NCBI GenBank assembly: GCA_963693085.1
Contig: OY856409.1
Location: 300,184,558 to 300,248,557 of the forward strand
DNA length: 64,000 nt
Direction of reading: 5' to 3'
From: Alisma plantago-aquatica
Taxonomy: Eukaryota > Streptophyta > Magnoliopsida > Alismatales > Alismataceae
The position numbers were made by a program, and so were the translations under genes. The notes under the pieces are model-generated. The model saw nothing but the letters and a program-made list of their open reading frames with translations, had not been told where the DNA came from and made no database searches. The number at the start of each line of letters is the position of its first letter. Position 1 is the stretch's first letter. Shown here piece after piece: positions 1 to 9,514 of the stretch.

Positions 1-440
1 AATAAAAGGTTTGGACAATCGGCCAAACATCATCCTGAGACTTAACCATACCCAAGTCATATTGGAGAAATGACATCACTATGAATAAGATCAAAAAGCG
101 CTTAGAGCGTTTTATAGTACGACTTGGAAACAAAACATGGTGATGCTTGCCCAATTGACATGACTGATTTAACTGATGATAAGTTGGGAACAAACTTCTA
201 AAAACTCTGTAAGGAAGGGTGCCCATAGAGACTATGCCATTGTAAGGGTGAGCAATTAAGGACGATAGATGCAGTGGAAGGAATCTGGCGGGCTGGGTGA
301 TCGCCCTCAAAGTAGAGATCTCCTTTCCTAGACCCCCACCACTTTCTTTTAGCTCCTAGGATCCTATAACACAAAGAAGGAAAATCCAAATATCACCAAG
401 CATTTCAAAGAATCAACCAACTTAGCAACAAACAAGATTA
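1..440 (-). pseudogene. GAG-pre-integrase / start of integrase, copia, decayed
   Basis: Minus-strand translation shows LQWHSLYGHPSLQSF, the WHxxxGHPS core of the GAG-pre-integrase domain. It is followed, after a stop codon near position 200, by text ending FDLIHSDVISP, which matches the start of the copia integrase core (DLIHSDVWGP in intact relatives). At least two further stops follow before the window edge. The product would have been the integrase of a retrotransposon; it cannot be made from this copy. Confidence 0.7.
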
Positions 441-870
441 AAAGGAAAGTCTGTACACTGTATAGACTGTAGACTCAAAGAAGATGACGTCTGTACAGAT
501 CCACAAGCCTATACTTAGGTGACGGGAGTTAGCACAGTCACTTGTGTCAATAGATGATACAAATCTAACGAATCAACATCCCCTAGAAGCTTGGGCACTC
601 TTCCACGTACGGGAAATATGTGGAGAGGAAGCAAAATAAGGAGGGACTGCTTCTTCTCTTGTCTACAGAATAGAACGAGTGGTTCTCCTCCTCTCCTCCA
701 AGCAACCACCGTGCTGTAGCGGAGACGGAGGAGACAGAGAGGCTGCAGACACACGACAAGGGGTTGAAGCCGACTACGGCAGGCGGCGGGAGAGAAAGGA
801 TGCGGAAAGCGCAGAGAAATGAGGGAGAGAGGGGGGGGGAATGAAGCCGACGACTAGGGTTAAGTCTTCA

Positions 871-884
871 TGGCTCTGGTACCA
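871..884 (-). other. Primer binding site, tRNA-Met type
   Basis: The minus-strand text TGGTACCAGAGCCA differs by one base from the common plant copia site TGGTATCAGAGCCA and abuts the LTR end. Confidence 0.7.
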
Positions 885-1057
885 TGTGAAAGTATTGGGC
901 CAAAGCGATGCCCTACTATAGTAGGTTAGCCTTTATTATATTAGAAGAGAACATTTACATAATAGACCCAATAAAGAAAGGAAACAAGAAAAGACTACAT
1001 AAATAGCTTGTATTTTCAAACACAATCTATGGTGAGAATTTAACCATAGCACCAACA
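885..1057 (-). repeat. LTR (173 bp) of the copia fragment
   Basis: On the minus strand it starts TGTTGGTGCTATGG and ends CTTTCACA, so it has the usual TG...CA ends. It lies directly beside a tRNA-Met primer site, which fixes the inner end. The partner LTR would lie left of the window. The outer end is set by the TG rule only. Confidence 0.65.
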
Positions 1058-1313
1058 CCAAGTTATGTCATATTTGAGTTCAGAATTACAGCTTATGTGT
1101 TAACTAAAATATTTTATATTGGCCATAAAGAAAAAGTTTTGAGTGTATTTAAAAGCAAGGCAATCAAATATGCTTGATACCACCATCAGTGTGTTGTGTC
1201 ACTGCACATCATTTCGCCCTCTTTAATCATGGAAATATCAATATATAATATATTGCAATAAAAAATATTAACATCTAATTAGTATTTATGAACTAGCTTC
1301 AATACACACACGA

Positions 1314-1341
1314 AGAGAGAGAGAGAGAGAGTGTGTGTGTC
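1314..1341. repeat. Compound microsatellite (GA)n(GT)n
   Basis: Alternating GA dinucleotides change directly into GT dinucleotides. Confidence 0.9.
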
Positions 1342-1738
1342 TATCTATATATAATTAGAATATAATCGATTGTGTAAAATCAACTTTTTTATGCTTATGA
1401 TTTTACAATAACCATTTAATGAGAAAGTAAATGGATGGCGTTGATCTTTATTGATGAACTAGCTTCACCGTAAAATTTGAGCCCAACTAGACTAGTATAG
1501 CCCTCGTGTCTAAACATCACAAAATTGACAGCTTGGAACTAATTCAAATGCCATTTCTTATAGATGTTATATGGATGGCCTAAAAAGCATCCCAAATGAG
1601 CTGAAAATTAGATTATAGATATTCATGAGGTGAAGATTAAGATCCTACGGTTGAATTTTAAATTCTATCAGTCAACATGTAAAACTATTGAGTTCTGTTC
1701 ATGCTTTGCTAGAATCGAATCTAGCATAGTTTGACTCA

Positions 1739-1743
<5 letters not shown>

Positions 1744-1810
<67 letters not shown>
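1744..1810. repeat. Compound microsatellite (TC)n(TA)n
   Basis: About 27 bp of CT dinucleotides followed by 40 bp of AT dinucleotides without interruption. Confidence 0.95.
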
Positions 1811-1813
<3 letters not shown>

Positions 1814-2056
1814 TGTGTGTGTATCAATGTTTTAAAAAGCGTTAAGCAGTAAGCATGCAGACAACACGGTGTAACTGGTTAAGCGGTAAGCGAGCGATTA
1901 AGCGGGCGTTTTTTTTCAAAAAAACGAGTTTTAGTTTCCCATATAATTTTATATAAAATTACACATATATGTATATAAATACTATACTTTTTGGAACTTT
2001 TATATATATCGAAACATTCTATCCAACAATATAAAACACTCAAATAATTTATAAGT

Positions 2057-2490
2057 AAGGTTTTCAGAACCAAAGGTGAGGCTTTTAGTTCTCGGTTCAG
2101 TGATTCAACAAGTGGTTGGACCGGTTCAACCGATGATGTCAACATGACGTCATAAATCCTTTTGAAAATTATATACATGGAAAATCAAGGAAAGGTAAAC
2201 ATATCAAGGAGAATATCAGAAAACAACATAGAAGTGACTAAATTCAATCAAACACCGCATTGCATGTGCCAAATCAAATGGGAATAGGAAAAAGTGAGAA
2301 TAAACATAAAAGTTGGGCCCAGGGGTCAATGTATACACATGACCAAACCGGCCAGTTGAACCGTTCATCGGTTTGAGCAATTCAACTGATCAATTGACCA
2401 GTTTTGACTGGTTTGATGTCATTTTCAGCAATCTGAGAGAACCGAATCTTGCTAGTTCAACCGGCCGGTTTAGTTCAGTTCTGACAACCA
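2057..2490. mobile_element. MITE-like element with CCGGTT-rich ends (hAT-like)
   Basis: The left end reads GGTTTTCAGAACC and the right end GTTCTGACAACC, an imperfect terminal inverted repeat. Both ends are rich in inverted CCGGTTCAACCGG-type blocks (around 2115-2135 and 2345-2475). TTATAA flanks both sides but a full 8 bp duplication cannot be shown. There is no transposase. CCGGTT-rich non-autonomous hAT elements are common in plants, which is the basis for the family guess. Confidence 0.5.
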
Positions 2491-2699
2491 TGCTTATAAC
2501 ACAACTATAAACAATGATTATAGCTATAATATAGTAAACAAATGACTTCTCATGGATAAAACACCGTACATACATGATACAACACCCGATGAAGCGGCCA
2601 CTCAGGCTGTTTTTCATTTCACTGATGTATACATACATACACACGTATGTGTGTGTGTAAACTTAGTAATAGATATAATCAAAAGACATATAGACTGGC

Positions 2700-3565
2700 C
2701 GACCAATGTACCCGTTATATTATTGTCGCAACCAAGGGTCAAGTTCGGTTTCTCCCGGTTCCTAATTCTGATGATGTCACGATGACATCATTTTTTGTCC
2801 GGCCGCTCCAACCACTCTGGTCCAACACCTAGGAAGCATGGACTCTTCCCGGAGGCTGCCGTGTCTGTGTCCAACATGGACACGTGGTAGATGCGTGGAC
2901 ACGTGGTGGACAAGGTCCGAACTTGTCCAACCCTGCTTTTTTTTTAATCAGGCATTGGACACAACCCGGACACGGCTTGGATAAAGCCAGGATATGGTTC
3001 AACACTAAGAAGGGGAAACACCTCACTATATACACTCTTTTTTCTACAAATAACAATATACCTCCCTCTTCTTTCTTAGTTGTCCACCACCACTCAGTAT
3101 TTTCTTACTGTCCAAAACTTAGTATGCAAAATATTATATTGTGAGTTCATTCTTGTAGTATTTAACTCATATTCTTTTTTTTAATAAATTATCTTAAAGG
3201 TTGATTGCCATCGTGATTACAATGTGGGTTTGTTTGATAGTATGTCATTGATGGCTTGATTTCATGATCTATGCAATGTGTGTTTGAATATAAGTATGAA
3301 TTTGGATATAGCGTCGCTGGGATGATCTTTGTGTTTGAATGTATTCGTTCTTTTTTGTGTTTATACATAGAAATAATTATTTTCATATACATGTTTTTTG
3401 CCGTGTCTGTGTCCTATATGTTTGAAAATTTCCATGTCCCTTGTCCGTGTCTGAATCGGTATCCGTATCTGTGTCCGTGTCCGTGTCAATGCTTCCTAGT
3501 CCTACACAGATGGCCAGATCAATCCAATCTGTTTCAGTCAGTCTGACCATCCTTCTGGTTATGAA
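2700..3565. mobile_element. Second CCGGTT-type MITE-like copy, split by a hAT element
   Basis: Sequence at 2735-2828 (GTTCGGTTTCTCCCGGTTCC, then a duplicated GATGATGTCA/GATGACATCA block) resembles the element at 2057-2490. Material after the inserted element (3500-3565) contains matching GGTTATGAAAAT end-like text. The borders are guesses. Confidence 0.3.
2829..3499. mobile_element. Non-autonomous hAT element (671 bp)
   Basis: The left end is CTAGGAAGCATGGAC and the right end is GTCAATGCTTCCTAG. Their inverted alignment matches at 14 of 15 positions. It is flanked by TCCAACAC (2821-2828) and TCCTACAC (3500-3507), an 8 bp target duplication with one mismatch, as expected for the hAT superfamily. 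Near both ends there are repeats of GTGTCC/GGACAC (2860-2975 and 3400-3487), the subterminal repeat pattern that hAT transposases bind. No transposase reading frame is present, so it depended on an autonomous relative. Confidence 0.82.
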
Positions 3566-4106
3566 AATATTGGTAAAATCAGTATTATCATGTGCCATAT
3601 CTGAAATATGCAAAGAAACAAGAAACTGCTGCTATGGCATCAATGTGTCGTGTGCGCTTCAAAATTGTACCAATCGACTATTAACTATTAAGCTGTTTAA
3701 TGGATTTGAAGATTACAGTAAAGAATGAAACTACTGAAAGAAAGCATAATTATAAAACGAAGTAAGTTGAAAAATGTTGCATTAAACAAATGCTTGATTA
3801 TGGACCCAACAAAATTGATTGACCTATGCCGCTGCTTAGAACCTTTGGTGATTTTGTTAAGGTCTTGCCTCTTTTGCTAATATATGATTTATGTGAGTTA
3901 ATGTATCTTTCCCCCTTCCCTTTTCTATGAATTTGAAGCCCTTATGTTGAATAAATGCTTATCTCCATGGAAATTTACATATAAGGGGGTTGATTTCCTG
4001 TAGACAAATTTGGGATCTTTTGATCCTCACGACGGACCCAACTTGATACAATTAAGCTTTATGGTAATGGTTAAGATCCTCTGACCAAAATGTCTCACGT
4101 TTTTAG
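3566..4106 (+). other. Probable intron, no exon recognised
   Basis: This T-rich stretch ends in CACGTTTTTAG directly before the first recognisable exon. No upstream exon of the gene could be identified here or between 1058 and 3565, so the preceding exon may lie left of the window or be too short to see. Confidence 0.45.
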
Positions 4107-5420
4107 GTATACACCTTACTTTTTTGACAAAAAGTTATTAGACAATATCCTTGAAGCTTCAGTGGATCAACATTTCCACACATTAATTCAAACTCGCCAT
4201 GTGCAAAGGCGACGAGATGTTATTGACGACAGTTTTGGCGCAGACATGGGCGAAGAAAGTGCAGACAGTATGTTTGAACCGCCAGAGGTAGTTTATGGTG
4301 ACATTTGGATTCATTTATCATCAAATCTACTTATACTCTGTCACGTCGATTGCCTCAGGCTTGAGTTAGCAAAATCTCCAACATGTCAATGACTTCTGTC
4401 ACCAGTATCAACTGTGGAGAGGTTTCCTTTTTGTAAGAACTTTTCACTGTACTGCAGGTTCAAGAAGCGCTTGATGAAATGGGTCATCCAGGAATTCCAC
4501 TGACTGTTATATCCAAGGTTGCTGAAATACAGATGCTTGATGTCGTTGATCGAGTACTGTTAGGAAATCGGTGGCTCAGGAGAGCCACTGGAATTCAGCC
4601 CAAGTTTCCATACACAGTTGACTCATTTGAAGCAAGGTATATCTGGTTTCTGACGGGATGTCTTAACATAGTCTGATTACTCTAAATAATATTCATAGTT
4701 TAGTGGTCCTACTCCAATTGAGTTCTACTATAGTTTCATGGTGATACTATATAGTACAAACTCTCGTTTGGATCCTTATGATTTTGCTCATTATTACTTA
4801 GATTTGGTGATTTTAATCAATTCTCTATCTGATGTAAAAGGAGTGCAGCTTCACTTCTAAAAGCTAAAGAATCCACCAGTTCTCTTACTGAAACTTACAC
4901 AGAGGAGACTGCCCTCTCCGAAAACCAGCTTAACCCGTCTGAACACACGTTTTCTGATCACTCTCAAAATGCACAAGGTCTTCAACAGAAACGCTGGGGT
5001 TTTCAGATTCCATTTCGAGATTGGATACCTAATCCTTGGCTGAAGCCTCCCGGGTCAAACGAAGTCAATAGTCCAGTTTCTGCTTCGACCAGGTTGGCAT
5101 TTCATATTGTAGTTTAGTCAACTGCTTCCCTGGTCTATTCTTTTAATAACTTGTCCAAACATTTAACTGGATTGCCCTGAAGCAGAGAGAATATGGACCA
5201 TGTTGTGTCAAATCCTCTTCTTCCAAAAATTACAATGGTTGGCATATCAACGGCCGAGTCTGGAAAGGTGAGCAAAGCCAGCTTGAAGAAAACCATGGAG
5301 GACCTCACTAAGGAACTGGAGCAGACCCGTCAAAGACATTCACAAAATGAGGACATTGATCCACTTTTTGTTGCCAATGTTGGGGACTATTCTACTTTAA
5401 CCAGGATGAACTCTGTCTAG
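4107..5420 (+). CDS. 3' part of a host gene, possibly MULTIPLE CHLOROPLAST DIVISION SITE 1
   Basis: Four exons were read by eye: 4107-4287, 4458-4636, 4841-5092 and 5186-5420 (TAG at 5418-5420). All three introns obey GT...AG, and the phases join into one frame of 281 residues plus stop. The first exon starts with the last base of a codon, so at least one upstream exon is missing from this annotation. Visible text includes SVDQHFHTLIQTRHVQRRRD, VQEALDEMGHPGIPLTVISK, LLGNRWLRRATGIQPKFPY and, near the end, KVSKASLKKTMEDLTKELEQ, a likely short coiled coil. From memory this resembles plant MCD1, a chloroplast inner-membrane protein that places the FtsZ ring, about 350 residues long. A missing amino-terminal 70 or so residues (transit peptide and membrane segment) would fit. 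The match is not verified. The coding quality contrasts with the decayed transposons on both sides. Confidence 0.75.
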
Positions 5421-8400
5421 TTGATTCATGCACTACGGCATAGAGAGAGCTTGTGAGTGCACATATAAATTGCCTGAAGATTTCACGTGACATGGTCAAA
5501 GCTCTTGTATTTTCCAAGGAGAAGCTGCCATCGCTGGGTGTGCTGAAGTTGAGACTTGTTTCATATTTAGCTGCAAATTCTCTATTTTCATGTGAGCTTG
5601 TAGAACCATGCTCGTCGGTGTAGCAGAGAAGGCCTTTTCTTGGTTATAACAAATTTTTGGTTCGATGGTCCATGACTCAGGTCTTAGCCTAGTTCAGGGA
5701 ATGGTTATGTTATCTACAGTGGGCTCGTCTTGTGGTCTCTGTGAATCAATGCACAATCAAGTTGAAGCTCAGTGCTGATATTGTGCGAGACTGTTCATAT
5801 AATGGGCCTTTACATTCTTGTAAAGGTAAATTCATTGTACGATAATGCACTTTTGTGCCTTTAGTTCTCTCGTTTCAAGTGTGGCCAATTATTAGTCGAA
5901 TTAGTTATAGGGTCTGTCTGAATTGGATCATTGAAATCCTGGCAGCTGATATGCAACAAGTTATATAGCTCGGTGTGTGTAATAACTATGCTCCGTACTC
6001 AAATTCAGACGTATGCTTATAGATAGGTGGTTTTTATCATCACCAGTGGTTTCGGTGGGATATAAATCCGTTGCTTGCCAAATACACCGGATACACATGT
6101 GCGGACCAAGAGGCTAGAATTTGTCTTTTCACCAAGCAGCTAAATACCGGAAGACGGGAACAGGATGGTGGGAAGTTAACACTGATTGGTCTACTCGGAG
6201 AAGGGAAGAATCTTCATTGGGATTTGTAGGATATTTTTTCCTGTTTGTGTTCATAATAAACAGATCCAAAATGATGGCAAAAAAGTAGATTCCTAGTTAC
6301 TCGTTTTTTTTTTAAATTATGGGATGCCTTTCAAGAGAAACTCAGTTTTTGACCAATATTTAGTTGCATCCTAATCTTTTTTCTGGTTTTTTATACAAAC
6401 TCATTGTCATCTAAGATTTTATCATCTGGAACTATGTTTTCCTCACTGTAAGATTGTATTCTTCTAGTATACGTGTACATTTCCTTCATTCTATTTATTT
6501 GATTCTGCTATCAATTTATTTCATTTTGTAAGAGCATGATATCCCAACTAAAATATTATCCGTAGTCAAAGATTTTATGGGTAAGATTCATTTTTTTAAA
6601 TTAAATTCCTTGCCACGAAGGATATTTTGTCTATAAACAAGGTTTCTTCTAAGTAAATAATTTTGCTCCCAGTGAAAAATATAGTTGAGATTATGTTTTC
6701 AACAAAACATTTGGTACCTACATTGACTTGTTATTGTCCAAGTAAACAATTTGCGTTTTAGAATTTGCTTCTTTCCAAGTAAATGATTTTTATATCCATC
6801 CATACATTACTTTTCCTCCAAGAATTTGGTTCCATTTTATGAAACAATTCACTTTAGAGAAAAGCTTTCTTGTAAAATTAATCCTCCAAGTAAAGTTTTG
6901 TATCGAAGGTTGGTTCCTTCCAAACAATACTTGGCTACCAATAAGTCAAAAAATTTGACAAGGTAAATAGTTTTTTTTAATACTAAAATGTTACTCTAGT
7001 TTTCCATTTAAACACATTGAGAGCTTTGTTGTCGACAACATGAGCATTTTTGGGTCATCATTGATATGATTCAAAAAAGAGAGAGAACATTATTTTTCAT
7101 GTACAAGATAACTACGAACCATATCAAGAAGTTATGCTACTATTTTTGTCTTCAATGATGTTTTATTTTTGACATGTTAAGAAATAAAACTATTATAGAT
7201 TTTTTAATTATATATCTTTAATTTGTACAATAAGGTATCAAAGAGAATGATCTTGGTGCTTCTGTCATGGTTCTAATAATTATCTTATTGAGTCCATTTA
7301 TCATATCAAATGGAATGTATACTTTATGTAGAGTGAGATCAACATCCCCCCTCTTAATCCATAGCTAGGATAGGAACAATATTTTTTTTAAACATTTCCT
7401 CAATCATCTGTATGGACATAACCAAACATTTTAAAAAATAAATATCCTTTTCCCTTTTTCTTATTTATTTAGTACTCAACAATTAAAATGTAAGACTATT
7501 GACCCAACTTAACCTCTAATCATGCATTTCAATTATAATTGGATGTTTGATTTTCTTTACTGAATGCTTAATTATGTTTTGAGATCAAGTAATAAAGTAG
7601 AATCTCTAGATTTAGGCAAATTGTACTATGTTTGTCTTAATTTCAAGGTTCCTTATATGTAATATAAGGGTGACTTCAAACTATGTGGAAAATATCTAAA
7701 CTTATGCTTTTCTTTATATTTATGATTGTTTTGTCTTTAAGATCAATTTGTTAGGAGATAACTTTCATAGGCATCAATTTCACTTTGATTGCCTTGATTT
7801 TAAATTTATTGTGAATGATATGCAAATTCACCTTAATTGAGGAACCAATTACAAAATTTAAGTGTACATTATCCAAGTGGATGTTTTATTTCATATCCAT
7901 GCTTGATTTCGATAACTTCTAGGTGATTTTGAACAAGGTTTAGATGAGGTTTCCGCCCTTGGTTCTAACTTACCCTAGATGATCGAGGTTTAATTGTTGA
8001 ACCATAAGTGTTGGTAGTTAAAGGCCTACCCACCTTTGATAGCTTTTCTATTGAAAGTCCCATGAGTAGCTAGATATCAAAGCTCCCACATTGGTGGACC
8101 CTTTATAGTTTGTGCATGGGTGAGGGTTGTTAGGTGTGCATGTGTGTGTGCCTTGATACATTTATTTTAGATCCTCGGTAGCCTTGCCTTTGAACCTTGA
8201 AAGGTTAAGGAATGAGCTTTGATGTTTCTTGATATGATGACACTCAATATGTCTTGTGGTTATGAGGACCCTCGACATGGTTAGCCTCGATAGATTGGGC
8301 CCTAGTACCTCCACAAAGTTTCCTTTCTACCCCTTGGTAGTTGGATGTAAGTGAGGATATTATAATCTTCTAACCCTTTTTCCTATGTATAACCAACTAG

Positions 8401-8984
8401 TCTTGACTAGACTCATTGGATGTTGAGGTACTTTTTTGATTCGAGGAGGATCTCTGAATCCTCTACACCCTGGCTTGAAAGTCGATATCTTTGATCAAGA
8501 GCTTGCATACACTTGTATGTTGATTACAAGTTTCTTTGGCAGTTTCAAGCCTTTTTTGCTTCTTTAAATAATCTTCCATGTATGATCTACCTTCCATGCT
8601 CTCTTTTCTTTATCTTTACCTCTCATCTTCTACCTAGGGTCGAGCTCCATGGTTTCCATGGTGGAAACTTACTCATCTATCTAAAGCACCTCTTTCTCTC
8701 TTTTTGTCCTAGTTGCTTTGACCTAGTTTGGAGGTGTCATCTTGGAGTGTGGGTGGCTGTGGTTAGGACGTCACTCGTTGAAGATCTATTATGAGCACAT
8801 TTTCTTCACTTTCTAAGGCGAGTGATATTGTTTCTGATGCATTCTTTGCCTACAAGTCCCATAAGTAAAAACGTAATCTTGCTAGAACTTGTTCTATAGG
8901 TCAAAAAGTGCAATTTTTATTGGAGTGATTTGCTATGTTATAAACTACAAATGAATTGGTGTATCTTCTCTTACTCTCTAATGG
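5421..8984. other. 3' untranslated and AT-rich intergenic sequence, no gene seen
   Basis: The first 400 bp or so are probably the 3' untranslated region of the preceding gene; an AATAAA occurs at 6255-6260, but the true end is not determinable. From 6600 to 6900 the motif CCAAGTAAA recurs four times at irregular spacing. From 7900 to 8984 the composition becomes less AT-rich and looks like decayed transposon, but no domain is readable. A 93-codon open frame at 8513-8794 has no recognisable content. Confidence 0.5.
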
Positions 8985-9000
8985 TGATGCATGGTGGTTT
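8985..9000. repeat. L1 target-site duplication, left copy
   Basis: TGATGCATGGTGGTTT, identical to the copy at 41237-41252. It lies at the 3' (poly-A) end of the minus-strand L1, where a short run of T follows on the plus strand. Confidence 0.85.
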
Positions 9001-9079
9001 TTTATTAGTAAGCGTGGGACTCCTCATTAACTCAAAGTAAAGAAATTTACATGTATGAATAAAAGACCCCAAAAAAGAA

Positions 9080-9509
9080 CTATTTGTACATGTTTAGATC
9101 ATTTGCATCATGATTTATTCACCTCCAGACATTACTGGCTGAGACATTTTCGTCTTCAAAAATGGATTTGTCTCTGGTGTTCTAAATATGGAACAAGATA
9201 GTTATGGCTAGTAATGGCTGCCTCTTGGTCTTCAGATTTGAGAGGTCATCTATCTTTTGGGGTATGATCTTCGAAGCAGGGGCATCAAGGCACCAATTTT
9301 TCTTTGTGAAAGGAAAACTCCACAAAATATGGTCAACACTCTCCTCTACAGCCTGGCAAAGGGAGCATCTAAATGCTAAGATAAATCCTCTTTGTTTAAG
9401 GAATCCTTCAGTTGTAAGCTTCCCATGGAAAGATTTCCATACATGGGTAATGAATCTACAGGGTGCATTAGATTTCCACAACCATCGAGCTCACTCCACT
9501 TTGGGGTGC
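9080..9509 (-). pseudogene. L1 ORF2, zf-RVT domain and tail
   Basis: Minus-strand frame 9481-9182 includes HVWKSFHGKLTTEGFLKQRG, then FRCSLCQAVEESVDHILWSF with the CxxC...H pattern of the RVT zinc-binding domain (zf-RVT). After a stop, DKSIFEDENVSASNVWR and INHDANDLN match the tail seen after zf-RVT in plant LINEs. Coding similarity ends near 9080, leaving about 80 bp before the poly-A side. Confidence 0.8.
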
Positions 9510-9514
9510 GACAC

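Larger units (their letters stand above)
1..1057 (-). mobile_element. Ty1-copia fragment (Ale/Retrofit-like), truncated by window start
   Basis: Read on the minus strand, this stretch gives in order a short LTR (1057-885), a methionine-tRNA-type primer site (884-871), about 430 bp with no recognisable gag, and then a GAG-pre-integrase region leading into the start of integrase at the window edge. Only about 480 bp separate the primer site from the pre-integrase region, whereas an intact copia has roughly 1 kb or more of gag-protease there, so the front of the polyprotein has been deleted. Several stop codons interrupt what remains. The short LTR and the pre-integrase text resemble the Ale/Retrofit lineage; lineage assignment is inference. 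Confidence 0.75.
1058..2056. other. AT-rich non-coding stretch, no gene seen
   Basis: No open frame with recognisable content. It holds two microsatellites (annotated separately). At 1827-1910 there is a run of short AAGCG/TAAGC repeats that may be an edge of another degraded transposon. It could be part of a long intron of the downstream gene. Confidence 0.5.

Noticed and set aside
3271..3728. Ser/Val-repeat frames (SVSVSVS) in the hAT element
   Set aside because: They come from the GTGTCC subterminal repeats, not from a protein-coding gene.
8513..8794. 93-codon plus-strand frame rich in Leu and Phe
   Set aside because: No recognisable domain, no conserved neighbour, lies in decayed intergenic DNA.
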